Positions 41,084 through 50,338 are shown, counted from the first letter of the stretch. The stretch is 64,000 nucleotides of DNA from CAVAWX01 sp963642995 (GCA_963642995.1 CAVIIZ010000002.1:86234-150233), one strand, 5' to 3'. A program made the numbers and translations. Notes: generated by a model from the sequence alone, not told the origin.

Positions 41084-41728
41084 ATGGCGGGAATGCTCGA
41101 CGCTCAAAACTACCCGGACGAGCTGGTCAGCGACAAGGTCCTGACAGGGCCCAACGTCGTCACCTTCGTCCGGCTGCTCCTCATACCGTTGTTCTTGTGG
41201 CTTTTGTTCGGGGCGCGCCAGGAGTTCGCGGCTCTCGTCGTGTTCGCCATCGCGTCGTGCACGGACTGGGTGGACGGCCAGCTCGCGCGCCGCACAGGCC
41301 AGGTCTCGAAGCTGGGCAAGCTCTTGGACCCGCTCGTGGACCGTTTCCTGCTCGCGGCAGGCGTCATCGCCATCGTGGTGCTGGGCCGCCTGCCCGTGTG
41401 GGTGCTCGTCTACATCGTCGCCCGCGACTTGCTCCTGCTCGCCGAGGGGCGCTTCATGCTCGCGCGGGTGGGCGAGGTGCCCCCCGTGGTCTACCTGGGC
41501 AAGTTCGCGACCGCGTTTCTCATGTGCGGCTTCTGCCTGCTGTTGCTCGGGCTTCCGCAGGTTCCGGGACTGGGGCTTGCCGGCGCGCCTTCATGGCTGC
41601 CGGGTTTCGGGACGCAGCCCGCCTTGCTCGGCATATGGTTCGTCTACGCGGGACTGGTCTGCTCTGTTTCCGTGTTCTTCGTCTACCAGGTGAACGGCTG
41701 GCGCCTGTTGAAGAAGAAGGGGACTTGA
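41084..41728 (+). CDS. pgsA: CDP-alcohol phosphatidyltransferase (PgsA-like)
   Basis: The protein has 214 residues with five to six helices. The CDP-OH motif is complete: DWVDGQLARRTGQVSKLGKLLDPLVDR, i.e. D-G-x2-A-R-x8-G-x3-D-x3-D. The early GPNVVTFVRLLLIPLFL is typical of phosphatidylglycerophosphate synthase. It makes the precursor of phosphatidylglycerol in the inner membrane. Its place between ech and the folate genes looks like operon hitch-hiking rather than a pathway link. Confidence 0.88.
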   Translation: MAGMLDAQNYPDELVSDKVLTGPNVVTFVRLLLIPLFLWLLFGARQEFAALVVFAIASCTDWVDGQLARRTGQVSKLGKLLDPLVDRFLLAAGVIAIVVLGRLPVWVLVYIVARDLLLLAEGRFMLARVGEVPPVVYLGKFATAFLMCGFCLLLLGLPQVPGLGLAGAPSWLPGFGTQPALLGIWFVYAGLVCSVSVFFVYQVNGWRLLKKKGT

Positions 41729-41769
41729 AAGGCGAGGAGCCTTGCCGTCGAGGAGGGGGAGGAAGATCC

Positions 41770-43419
41770 ATGTCTGCGAGTTTGCGTGAAGTCCTCGAAA
41801 GCGGCGAATTCGTCGTCACCTGCGAGTGCATCCCGGGACGAGGCGCATTCGAGGAGGCGGTAGAGCTCTCTTTGGACAACGCGCGCGCCATCTGGGCGGG
41901 CGGGCGCGTGCATGCCATCAGCCTATGCGACAACCCCGGCGGCAACCCGGCGCTTTCAGCCGACGCGGCCGCCGTCGAGCTTGCCCGCGACGGGGTGGAG
42001 TGCCTCGTCCACTTCTCCGCCAAAGACCGCAGCCGCGACCAGGCGCTCGCCCAGCTCTACGCCTTGGAGCGCGCGGGGCTGCACAACGTCTTGTGCATGA
42101 CGGGGGACTATCCGCAAAGCGGCTGGCAGGGTCTCTCGCGCCCGGTCTTCGACTTGGACAGCGTGCAGCTCGTGGCGCTGGCGCATGCGATGAACGAGGG
42201 GCTGGAAGTGCCCGCGCATGGCCGGGCATCGCACGAGAGGCCCTGCTCGTTTCTCGTCGGCGCGGTGGCAAACCCCTTCAAATACCGTGCCGGCGAACTC
42301 CACCCCCAATACCTGAAGCTGGAAAAGAAGATCTGCGCCGGCGCCGAGTTTGTGGTCAGCCAGCTGGGATACGACGCGCGCAAGATGGAAGAGCTCGTGC
42401 GCTACGTGCGCGGGCACGGATACGACACGCCGCTTCTCGCCAACGTCTTCGTGGCCAGCCGTTTTGTCGCAGGCCTCATGCGCGCCGGCACGATTGCGGG
42501 AGCGCATGCAAGCGACGCTTTCCTCGCGGCCCTAGACGCCGAGTCGGCGCTGCCCGACAAGGGCGCGGCGGCGCGTGTCGAGCGGGCGGCGGCGCAGGTG
42601 GCCCTCGCCCGAGAGCTGGGCTATGCCGGCGTGCACCTGGGGGGCTTCGGCGTGGACGCGCCCGGCGTGGCGGCCATACTCGAGCGCGCCGCAGAGCTTG
42701 CAGGAGACGTGCGCCCGCTGGCCGCCCGCCTCGATTTCGGAGAGGAAGGCGGCTGCTATCTGTATCCGCGCGCAGAAGGCGCCGCCGCGCCCGGCGCGCG
42801 TGGCGAGGAGGGAAAGCCCGTTGCAGCAAGAGAGAAAGCGCCCGCCGGCGCGCCGGCGCGGGATGCGGCGCCGCTTGCCGACGAGGTGCCCGGACGCGCC
42901 CTCTTCAAACGCTGGCGCATCTCGCGTTTCTTCCATGCCCTCATGCTCACGAAGGACAAAGGGCTCTATGGCCTCCTCGCCAAGCGAATGGACAAGAAGG
43001 AGAGAAAGCACGGGCGCGCTTTCGCTCACGGCGTCGAGCACGGGGTGAAGGCGGCGCTCTACGGTTGCAAGGACTGCGGCGACTGCGGGCTGGAAACCTG
43101 CCTGTTCTCCTGCCCCATGGCCGCGTGTCCAAAAAACCAGCGCAACGGGCCGTGCGGTGGCAGCGACGACGGGTTTTGCGAGGTGGGGGGGCGCGAAGAG
43201 GGGCGCTATTGCATCTGGTACCTCGCCTGGCACAGGGCGCGCGCGGCGGGCGGGGAGAAACTGCTCTCCTCGTTCATCACCCCGCCAAACGATTGGGCCT
43301 TGCGCAACACGAGCGCCTGGAGCAACTACACGCACGCCCGCGACGCCAACGCGCATCGCCTGCCCGTCTCGATAGGCGATGCGCGCCTCGCCTCTGACGG
43401 GCGCTGTGTAAAATCCTGA
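41770..43419 (+). CDS. metF: Methylenetetrahydrofolate reductase fused to a MetV-like C-terminal domain
   Basis: The protein has 549 residues. Residues 1-320 form the MetF TIM barrel: VVTCECIPGRG, ISLCDNPGGNP, LVHFSAKDRSRDQ, NVLCMTGDYP and FVVSQLGYD. An Ala/Pro/Gly-rich linker (about 325-370) leads to a MetV/MTHFR_C domain whose Cys cluster reads YGCKDCGDCGLETCLFSCPM, then CPKNQRNGPCGG. In acetogens MetV is a separate, iron-sulfur-bearing partner; here it is fused. The enzyme reduces methylene-THF to methyl-THF. It lies directly upstream of fhs. The start follows GAGGAGGGGG. Confidence 0.92.
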   Translation: MSASLREVLESGEFVVTCECIPGRGAFEEAVELSLDNARAIWAGGRVHAISLCDNPGGNPALSADAAAVELARDGVECLVHFSAKDRSRDQALAQLYALERAGLHNVLCMTGDYPQSGWQGLSRPVFDLDSVQLVALAHAMNEGLEVPAHGRASHERPCSFLVGAVANPFKYRAGELHPQYLKLEKKICAGAEFVVSQLGYDARKMEELVRYVRGHGYDTPLLANVFVASRFVAGLMRAGTIAGAHASDAFLAALDAESALPDKGAAARVERAAAQVALARELGYAGVHLGGFGVDAPGVAAILERAAELAGDVRPLAARLDFGEEGGCYLYPRAEGAAAPGARGEEGKPVAAREKAPAGAPARDAAPLADEVPGRALFKRWRISRFFHALMLTKDKGLYGLLAKRMDKKERKHGRAFAHGVEHGVKAALYGCKDCGDCGLETCLFSCPMAACPKNQRNGPCGGSDDGFCEVGGREEGRYCIWYLAWHRARAAGGEKLLSSFITPPNDWALRNTSAWSNYTHARDANAHRLPVSIGDARLASDGRCVKS

Positions 43420-43463
43420 GGCGCCATGTTTTCGCGAGACGCGCGACGAGAGGGGAGAGCACG

Positions 43464-45128
43464 GTGAAAAGCGACATCGAGATAGCGCAGGAGGCGACCC
43501 TGCAGCCCATCGAGCAGGTGGCGGCCGCCTGCGGCATCGCGGAAAAAGACCTCACCTGCTACGGGCGCCACAAGGCAAAAGTCGCGCTGTCGGCCCTTCG
43601 CGAGATGCCGGCGCCCGGCAAGCTCGTGCTCGTCACGGCCATCAACCCCACGCCCGCAGGCGAGGGCAAGACCACCACCACGGTAGGGCTCGCAGACGGC
43701 CTGCGCCGCATAGGCAAAAACGCCGTCATCGCCTTGCGCGAGCCGTCGCTAGGGCCGGTGTTCGGGGTGAAGGGCGGCGCCGCCGGCGGCGGGTACGCGC
43801 AGGTCGTGCCCATGGAAGACATCAACTTGCACTTCACCGGCGATTTCCACGCCATAGGCGCGGCGGCAAACCTCCTGGCCGCCATGCTCGACAACCACAT
43901 CCAGCAGGGAAACGAGCTTTCCATCGACCCCAAGCAGATAGTCTGGAAGCGCGCGGTGGACATGAACGACCGCCAGCTGCGCCACATCGTGGACGGCCTG
44001 GGCGGCGCCAAGCAGGGCGTGCCGCGCGAAGACGCCTTCCAGATCACGGTCGCCTCCGAGGTCATGGCCATCTTCTGCCTGGCCACCTCCATCGCCGACC
44101 TCAAAGAGCGCCTCTCGCGCATCGTCGTGGCCTACACCTACGACGGCGCACCCGTGACGGCGCGCGACCTGAAGGCGCACGGCGCCATGTGCGCGCTGCT
44201 CAAAGACGCCCTTTCGCCCAATCTCGTGCAGACGCTCGAGGGCACGCCCGCATTCGTGCACGGAGGGCCGTTTGCCAACATCGCGCACGGCTGCAACTCC
44301 GTCATGGCCACGCGCGCCGCGATGAAGTTCGGCGACTACGCCATCACCGAGGCGGGCTTCGGCGCGGACCTGGGCGCGGAGAAGTTTTTCGACATCAAGT
44401 GCCGACTTGCCGGCCTCGTGCCCGATGCCGTGGTCGTCGTGGCCACGGTGCGCGCGCTCAAGCACCACGGGGGCGCCGCGCTTTCCGCGCTCGCCGACGA
44501 GGACCTGGACGCGTTGCAGGCGGGCCTGCCGAACCTCTTGCAACACGTGCAAAACATACGCGAGGTCTACGGGCTGCCCTGCGTCGTCGCCGTGAACGCC
44601 TTTCCCACCGACACGGACGGAGAGCTTGCCCTGGTCGAGGGGAAATGCCGCGAGCTGGGGGTCGAGGCGGTCCGCTCCACCGTGTGGGCAGACGGCGGCG
44701 CCGGCGGGCGAGAGCTGGCGCAACGCGTGGTCGATCTGTGCGAGGCCGACAAGCGCTTCACGTTCTCCCACGAGCTGGACGGCTCCATCGAGGAGAAGGT
44801 GGGGGCAATCGCCGAGCGCGTCTACCATGCCGACGGCGCCGTCTTCACGCCGGCGGCGAAAGCGCAGGCCGCACGTCTCGAGGAGCTGGGGTTTGCCGGC
44901 CTTCCCGTGTGCATCGCCAAGACCCAGTACTCGTTTTCCGACGACGCGTCGCTGCTGGGCGCGCCGCGCGGGTTTTCCATCACGGTGCGCGAGCTGGCCG
45001 TCTCGGCCGGCGCCGGCTTCATCGTGGCCTTGACCGGCGACATCTTGACCATGCCGGGCCTGCCCGAGCACCCGAGCGCCGAAAAGATCGACGTGGACGC
45101 CTCGGGGCGCATCACGGGGCTTTTCTAG
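43464..45128 (+). CDS. fhs: Formate-tetrahydrofolate ligase
   Basis: The protein has 554 residues, the full family length. The nucleotide site TPAGEGKTTTTVGL, followed by REPSLGPVFGVKGGAAGGGYAQVVPMEDINLHFTGD and the C-terminal LTGDILTMPGLP, is diagnostic. It activates formate with ATP on tetrahydrofolate, the first step of the Wood-Ljungdahl methyl branch. The start is a GTG after GAGAGGGGAG. It is followed by fchA and folD, so formate to methylene-THF is encoded in order. Confidence 0.97.
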   Translation: MKSDIEIAQEATLQPIEQVAAACGIAEKDLTCYGRHKAKVALSALREMPAPGKLVLVTAINPTPAGEGKTTTTVGLADGLRRIGKNAVIALREPSLGPVFGVKGGAAGGGYAQVVPMEDINLHFTGDFHAIGAAANLLAAMLDNHIQQGNELSIDPKQIVWKRAVDMNDRQLRHIVDGLGGAKQGVPREDAFQITVASEVMAIFCLATSIADLKERLSRIVVAYTYDGAPVTARDLKAHGAMCALLKDALSPNLVQTLEGTPAFVHGGPFANIAHGCNSVMATRAAMKFGDYAITEAGFGADLGAEKFFDIKCRLAGLVPDAVVVVATVRALKHHGGAALSALADEDLDALQAGLPNLLQHVQNIREVYGLPCVVAVNAFPTDTDGELALVEGKCRELGVEAVRSTVWADGGAGGRELAQRVVDLCEADKRFTFSHELDGSIEEKVGAIAERVYHADGAVFTPAAKAQAARLEELGFAGLPVCIAKTQYSFSDDASLLGAPRGFSITVRELAVSAGAGFIVALTGDILTMPGLPEHPSAEKIDVDASGRITGLF

Positions 45129-45147
45129 ACGGGCGGAGGCGACGGCC

Positions 45148-45792
45148 ATGGCTGAGGACACGCGCGTGTTCAAAGACTGCAGCTGCCACGAGTTCGTGGA
45201 GGCCCTGGGCAGCGCTTCGCCCGTCCCCTCGGGCGGCGGGGCGGCGGCGCTTGTCGGCGGCATCGCGGCGGCGCTGGCCTCGATGGCGGCCTCGCTTGCG
45301 GAGAAGCGCCACGGGGGGGCGCAGGGAAAAGAGCTCGCCTCGGCCTGCGCGCGCCTGAGGCGGCTGCAAGAGCGCCTCTTGCGGTGCATAGACGACGACG
45401 CGCGGGCTTTCCTGCCGCTGTCGGCCGCCTACAAGATGCCGAAGGACACCCCGGAACGCCGAGCTGCGCGCGCCGAGGCGATGGAGAGCCGCCTGCGTGC
45501 CTGCGCCGAGGTCCCGCTTTCCATGATGCGCGCCTGCGCCGAGGTTCTGGAAATGCTTCCCGGCCTTTTGGAGCCCGCCGGCCCGCTGCTTGCAAGCGAT
45601 GTGGGATCTGCGGCGGTCCTGTGCCGCGCAGCCGCGCAATCGGCGGCGCTGTCGTTGCGCGCGAACACGTCGATGATGGCCGGCCGCGACGTCGCCCGCG
45701 CGCTCGAGGACGAGGCAGACGCGCTGCTCGAAGCATGTGGAAACACGGCGCATGCGGTTTACCTGGACGCGGAGGGGAGGCTGCGCACATGA
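45148..45792 (+). CDS. fchA: Methenyltetrahydrofolate cyclohydrolase / formiminoTHF cyclodeaminase family (FchA)
   Basis: The protein has 214 residues and is all helical. The N-terminal FVEALGSASPVPSGGGAAALVGGIAAALASM is the family signature. The later NTSMMAGRDVARALEDEADALL completes it. In acetogens this protein makes methenyl-THF from formyl-THF. It lies between fhs and folD, overlapping the latter by four bases, so a cyclohydrolase role is more likely than histidine-derived formimino chemistry. Confidence 0.92.
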   Translation: MAEDTRVFKDCSCHEFVEALGSASPVPSGGGAAALVGGIAAALASMAASLAEKRHGGAQGKELASACARLRRLQERLLRCIDDDARAFLPLSAAYKMPKDTPERRAARAEAMESRLRACAEVPLSMMRACAEVLEMLPGLLEPAGPLLASDVGSAAVLCRAAAQSAALSLRANTSMMAGRDVARALEDEADALLEACGNTAHAVYLDAEGRLRT

Positions 45793-46649
45793 ATGAGGAG
45801 ACGCTTTCGGGAAAGCCGGTCGCCGAAAAGCTCGACGCCGCCACGCGCGAGGCCTCCGATGCGCTCGGGGCACGCGGCGTTTTCCCGACCCTCGCCGTCG
45901 TGCGCGTGGGCGAGGACGGGGCCGCCGTCTCCTACGAGCGCTCGATCGTCAAGCGCGGGAAGGCCTGCGGCGTCGACGTGAGAAGCGTCGCGCTTGCCGC
46001 CGACGCGGGCATGCCCGAGTTGCTCGCGCGCATAGAAGAGCTTTCCGCCGACCCCTGCGTGCACGGCGTCATGCTCTTTCGCCCCCTGCCGCCCGCGCTC
46101 GACGAGCAGGCCGCTTGCGAGGCCATCGCGCCCGCCAAAGACGTGGACGGCTGCACGCGCGCGTCCCTTGCAGGCGTTTTCGCCGGATCCGCCGAAGGCT
46201 TTGCCCCGGCCACGGCTGCCGCCTGCATCGCCGTTGCCGACCATTACGGCGTCGACCTGGCGGGAAAGCGCATCCTCGTCGTCGGCCGCAGCCTCGTGGT
46301 GGGCCGCCCCCTCGCCATGCTCTTGCTCGCCCGCGACGCCACCGTCACGCTCGCGCACTCGAAGTCCGTCGACGCCGCGGCGCTTTCCCGCGGATCCGAC
46401 GTCGTCGTGGCCGCCGCAGGCCATGCCGGCCTCGTGGACGCGGACTGGCTGCGGCCCGGCCAGACGGTCCTCGACGTCGGGGTGAACGTGGGCGCGGACG
46501 GAAAGCTGTGCGGGGACGTGGACGCGGACGCCGCGCGGGCGGCAGGCGTCGCCTTCACCCCGGTCCCGGGCGGCGTCGGAGCCGTCACCACGAGCGTGCT
46601 GCTCTCGCATGTGGCAGATGCCGCCGGGCGCCTCTCGCGGGCGGGCTGA
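45789..46649 (+). CDS. folD: Methylenetetrahydrofolate dehydrogenase (FolD), apparently without cyclohydrolase lysine
   Basis: The protein has 286 residues. The nucleotide site VVGRSLVVGRPLAMLLL, KDVDGCTRASLAG and the end TPVPGGVGAVTTSVLL identify FolD. In standard FolD a Tyr is followed four residues later by the catalytic Lys (Y-x3-K-x-K). Here the matching stretch is SYERSIVKRGKACG, so the first Lys position is Ile while the second Lys remains. This predicts loss of cyclohydrolase activity, compensated by FchA encoded just upstream (ATGA overlap). The role would be interconversion of methenyl- and methylene-THF with NAD(P). Confidence 0.93.
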   Translation: MNEETLSGKPVAEKLDAATREASDALGARGVFPTLAVVRVGEDGAAVSYERSIVKRGKACGVDVRSVALAADAGMPELLARIEELSADPCVHGVMLFRPLPPALDEQAACEAIAPAKDVDGCTRASLAGVFAGSAEGFAPATAAACIAVADHYGVDLAGKRILVVGRSLVVGRPLAMLLLARDATVTLAHSKSVDAAALSRGSDVVVAAAGHAGLVDADWLRPGQTVLDVGVNVGADGKLCGDVDADAARAAGVAFTPVPGGVGAVTTSVLLSHVADAAGRLSRAG

Positions 46650-46659
46650 AGCCTCTTTC

Positions 46660-46689
46660 GGCACGCGCCCCATGGCGCATGTGCCCTTT
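46660..46689 (+). terminator. Weak terminator-like hairpin after folD
   Basis: GGCAC-CGCC pairs with GGCG-GTGCC across a short loop at 46660-46685, followed by CTTTG. The T run is poor, so readthrough to the next gene is possible. Confidence 0.35.
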
Positions 46690-46846
46690 GAAAGGAATTC
46701 CGGAAGGGCGCGATGCGTCCGCCGCGCGTGCGCTACCATCTCTTGCCGCGAGGCGCCCGCCTCCTCGCGCCCGCGGCTCGCAACGCCTCGGGCGCGCTGC
46801 GTGCCGCGCGCCGCATGTCGCGTGCTTTTTCGTTAGGAGCATTTTC

Positions 46847-47566
46847 ATGGAAACGACCATATTGCTCGCGCTGCAGTCCATGCGCGTGGACGGCCTCACG
46901 CAGCTTCTCGCGCTCGTGTCCGCGCTGGGAAACCAGGCCTTCGTGTGGCTTCTCATAGGGTTCGTGTGCCTGTTCATCTCGGAAAAACGCGAGGAGGGCA
47001 TCTGCATCTTCCTCGCCGTCGCCGTCGTCTTCGTCGTGAGCGAGGTCGGGATAGAGCACCTTGTCGCCCGCGTGCGCCCTTGCGACGCCGGCATAGGCGT
47101 GAGCGCGGTGGTGGGCGTGAGCCACAACGGCTACTCCTTTCCCAGCGGGCACGCGGCCAGCTCCTTTGCCTGCGCGATCGTCATCGCGATGATGTCGCAC
47201 TCGCGCCGAGGCGGGGTGTGCGCGGTGCTGTTCGCGCTGCTGGTCGCGTTCTCGCGCCTGTATCTGGGCGTCCACTATCCCACCGATGTGGCAGGCGGCG
47301 CCATCATCGGCGCCGCCTGCGGCCTGGCCGTCGTGGGGATATGGCGCCTCTTCTTGGGATCTGCGCTCATGGGGCTTTTCGCGAAGCTGGAAAGGGCGGG
47401 CGGCAGTGCGCGCGCCGGCCATGCGGGCAAGGGCACCCCCACGGCGCGCCACCTCGAAGGAAAGCCGCCGCGTCCGGGCGACGCGCGCGCCTCCAGGGAA
47501 ACGGCGCATGCGAGGACACGGCAAAAGGGCGCGCACACCCGCACCACCCCGAGACGACGCGATTAG
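46847..47566 (+). CDS. PAP2-family phosphatase (undecaprenyl-diphosphatase-like)
   Basis: The protein has 239 residues with five to six helices. The three PAP2 motifs are visible: HLVARVRPCD, YSFPSGHAAS and SRLYLGVHYPTDVAGG with the catalytic His. It is an integral membrane phosphatase, probably acting on undecaprenyl diphosphate or phosphatidylglycerophosphate. A basic, low-complexity cytoplasmic tail of about 60 residues is rich in Arg, Gly and Thr. The start follows TAGGAG at six bases. Confidence 0.9.
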   Translation: METTILLALQSMRVDGLTQLLALVSALGNQAFVWLLIGFVCLFISEKREEGICIFLAVAVVFVVSEVGIEHLVARVRPCDAGIGVSAVVGVSHNGYSFPSGHAASSFACAIVIAMMSHSRRGGVCAVLFALLVAFSRLYLGVHYPTDVAGGAIIGAACGLAVVGIWRLFLGSALMGLFAKLERAGGSARAGHAGKGTPTARHLEGKPPRPGDARASRETAHARTRQKGAHTRTTPRRRD

Positions 47567-47576
47567 GAGAAAGCAC

Positions 47577-47852
47577 ATGGAAAAACAGGAAGCACAAGCG
47601 CAGATAGAGCGGCACCGCGCCCGCATCGACGAGTTGGACGCGCAGCTGCTCGCGTTGATGAACGAGCGCTCGGAGGAGTCGCTTGCCATACGCGCCCTGA
47701 AGCCGGCGGCCGGCGCGCGGCTTTTCGACGCGGCGCGCGAGGAGCGCATCCTCGCCCGCCTCGACGAGCTGAACGAAGGGCCCATGGCAAACGCCGACGT
47801 GCGCAAGATCTACGCCACCTTGCTCGAGGTGATGAAAGAGGTGAAGGCGTGA
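47577..47852 (+). CDS. Chorismate mutase (AroQ type)
   Basis: The protein has 91 residues, a single all-helical AroQ domain. RIDELDAQLLALMNERS is the first helix, with the active-site Arg; REERILARLDELN and the C-terminal IYATLLEVMKEV follow. It converts chorismate to prephenate for phenylalanine and tyrosine. The start is ATG after TAGGAG. Its stop overlaps the GTG of the helicase gene (GTGA). aroF, the pathway entry enzyme, is elsewhere in the window. Confidence 0.9.
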   Translation: MEKQEAQAQIERHRARIDELDAQLLALMNERSEESLAIRALKPAAGARLFDAAREERILARLDELNEGPMANADVRKIYATLLEVMKEVKA

Positions 47853-50182
47853 GCTGCATCGACCTTGCAGGACTCAACGACGCGCAGCGCCGCGCGGTGG
47901 AATGCGTGGACGGGCCTTTGCTCGTGTTGGCCGGCGCGGGTTCCGGCAAGACGCGCGTGCTCACCTACCGCATCGCGCATCTCGTGGGCGATTGCGGCGT
48001 GCAGCCGTGGCAGATACTGGCCGTCACCTTCACCAACAAGGCGGCCAAGGAGATGCGCGCGCGGCTGGCCGCCCTGGCAGGCCCCATGCGCGGGATGTGG
48101 GTGTGCACCTTCCACAGCATGTGCGTGCGCATCCTGCGCGAGCATGCCGACAAGATAGGCTACACGCGCGAGTTCACCATATACGATGCCGACGACGCGA
48201 AGCGGCTGGTGAAAGACATCGTCGCCGAGCTGAACCTCGACGCCAAGCGCTTTCCTCCCCAACGTTTCTCCAACCGCATCTCGCAGGCGAAAAACGAGCT
48301 GAAGGGCGCGGGCGACTTCTCGGCTTCGGCGGGCAGGGGCTTCGAGGATTCCATGACGGCGCGCGTCTTCACCATGTACCAGGAGCGCCTCGTGCGCGCC
48401 AACGCCATGGACTTCGACGACCTGCTCTACAACACCTGGTTTCTGCTGGAGCGCTTCCCGGACGTCGCGCGCGCCTACCAGGAGCGCTTCACCCACATAC
48501 TCGTCGACGAGTACCAAGACACGAACCGCGCCCAATACGCCATCACCCAGCGCCTGGCCGCCGGGCACGGCAACCTCATGGTGGTAGGCGACGACGACCA
48601 GTCCATCTACTCGTGGCGCGGCGCCGACATACGCAACATCCTCGATTTCGAGCGCGACTGGCCGGACGCGACCACGGTGAAGCTCGAGGAGAACTACCGC
48701 TCGACGCAGACCATACTCGACGCGGCCAACGCCGTGATCGCGCACAACGCCAACCGCAAGGACAAGAAGCTGTTCACGGGCGGCGGGCGAGGCGAGGCCA
48801 TCGCGTGCTACTGCGCAAGCGACGAGCGCGACGAGGGGCGCTGGATCGCCGGCGAGATAGAGCGCCTGCACGACGAAGGCGCCTCCTACGACGACATGGC
48901 CGTCTTCTACCGCACGAACGCGCAAAGCCGCACTCTGGAGGACATGTTCTTGCGCGCCGGCGTGCCGTATCGGCTGGTGGGGGGCACGCGCTTTTTCGAC
49001 CGCGCCGAGATACGCGACGTGATGGCGTACCTGAAATGCGCGGTCAACCCCGCCGACGACATCTCTGCCCTGCGCGTGATCAACACGCCGCGGCGCGGCA
49101 TCGGCAAATCCACGGTCGAGCGCATCACGGCCACGGCCCGCGTCATGGGCGTCCCGTTTCTGCAGGCCGCCCGCGAGGAGGCCGCAGACCCGCAATGCCG
49201 TGCGGCGACGAGGCGGGGCATACAGTCCTTCCTCGACGTCGTGGACGGGGCGTCGCGTCTGCAAGGCCCGCTTTCCGATGTGGTGCAGACCATCGTGGAG
49301 CGCTCCGGGCTCGTCTCGGCGCTGGAGGCGCAGCGAAGCGACGAGGCGCAAGGGCGCATCGAGAACATCCGCGAGTTCTTCGGCGTGACAAGCGACTACG
49401 TGCGCGACGTCGAGCTGCGCGCCGAAGAGGAAGCGCCGGCGCAGGCCGCGCCCGAAGCGGGAGAGGGAGCCGGTGGCGCCGGCGAGCCGGGCTTGGTCGA
49501 TTTCATGGAATGGCTCAGCTTGCGCACCGACCTCGACGCCCTCGACGACGCCGACGGGTCTGCCGTCACCTTCATGACCATCCACTCCGCAAAGGGCCTG
49601 GAGTTTCCCGTGGTCTTCGCCGCCGGCATGGAAGAGGGCGTATTCCCCCACACCACGAGCCTGGTAGAAGACGGGGTGGAAGAGGAGCGCCGGCTTGCCT
49701 ATGTCGCCATCACGCGCGCGCGCGAGCGCCTCTACCTCACCTACGCGCAATCGAGGCGCCTGTTCAACGCGACGCAGAACAACCCCCGCTCGCGCTTCGT
49801 CGACGAGATTCCGGGGGCGCTCGTCTGCTTCAAGGGCATAGGCAGCGCCGGCATGTCGGGCACCGGCTGGGACAAGCGCGGCGACCGTCGCGGCATCGCC
49901 GGCTCGGGGCGCGGCGAGGAGATGTACGGCGGGCGCGTGTTCGGGCGCATCGGGCATGCGGGCGCGTCGGGCGAACGCGAAAGGCGCCGCGACGGCACGG
50001 ACGCGCCGAAAGCCGCGGCGGCGGGCGAGACCTTTGCCGCAGGCGACAAGGTGGACCACAAGACGTTCGGCCCGGGCACCGTCATCGCCGCAGACGGCGA
50101 CAAGCTCACCATCAGGTTCGCGAGGACGGGCAAGGTGAAAAAGCTCCTGCAGGGGTATGCGCCCATCGTGAAGGTGGGCTAG
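47849..50182 (+). CDS. pcrA: UvrD/PcrA-family DNA helicase
   Basis: The protein has 777 residues. SF1 helicase motifs occur in order: LNDAQRRAVE, AGAGSGKTRVL (Walker A), FTNKAAKEM, ILVDEYQDTN (motif II), VGDDDQSIYSWRGAD (motif III), LEENYRS, TIHSAKGLEFPVVF and YVAITRARERLYL (motif VI). The C-terminus has the PcrA Tudor-like domain (GDKVDHKTFGPGTV). It unwinds DNA in repair, removes RecA and helps resolve transcription conflicts. The GTG start overlaps the chorismate mutase stop. Confidence 0.95.
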   Translation: MSCIDLAGLNDAQRRAVECVDGPLLVLAGAGSGKTRVLTYRIAHLVGDCGVQPWQILAVTFTNKAAKEMRARLAALAGPMRGMWVCTFHSMCVRILREHADKIGYTREFTIYDADDAKRLVKDIVAELNLDAKRFPPQRFSNRISQAKNELKGAGDFSASAGRGFEDSMTARVFTMYQERLVRANAMDFDDLLYNTWFLLERFPDVARAYQERFTHILVDEYQDTNRAQYAITQRLAAGHGNLMVVGDDDQSIYSWRGADIRNILDFERDWPDATTVKLEENYRSTQTILDAANAVIAHNANRKDKKLFTGGGRGEAIACYCASDERDEGRWIAGEIERLHDEGASYDDMAVFYRTNAQSRTLEDMFLRAGVPYRLVGGTRFFDRAEIRDVMAYLKCAVNPADDISALRVINTPRRGIGKSTVERITATARVMGVPFLQAAREEAADPQCRAATRRGIQSFLDVVDGASRLQGPLSDVVQTIVERSGLVSALEAQRSDEAQGRIENIREFFGVTSDYVRDVELRAEEEAPAQAAPEAGEGAGGAGEPGLVDFMEWLSLRTDLDALDDADGSAVTFMTIHSAKGLEFPVVFAAGMEEGVFPHTTSLVEDGVEEERRLAYVAITRARERLYLTYAQSRRLFNATQNNPRSRFVDEIPGALVCFKGIGSAGMSGTGWDKRGDRRGIAGSGRGEEMYGGRVFGRIGHAGASGERERRRDGTDAPKAAAAGETFAAGDKVDHKTFGPGTVIAADGDKLTIRFARTGKVKKLLQGYAPIVKVG

Positions 50183-50250
50183 ATTTCGCCTGTCTCCGCA
50201 TCTGCCCGCAGCGGCAGGCGACATCGCGGCGCATCCTGCGCACGGCGCGC

Positions 50251-50256
50251 TATACT
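50251..50256 (+). promoter_or_regulatory. -10 box for the pyrophosphatase operon
   Basis: TATACT about 83 bases before the ppaC start, in a gap of 156 bases. No good -35 is apparent. Confidence 0.4.
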
Positions 50257-50338
50257 AGACGGCGCTTTGCTTGAAAACGAGGGCGGAGAAGGCGTTCAGG
50301 TGCGCCACGCCCTTTTCACGGTGAAAGGAAATTTCGAC

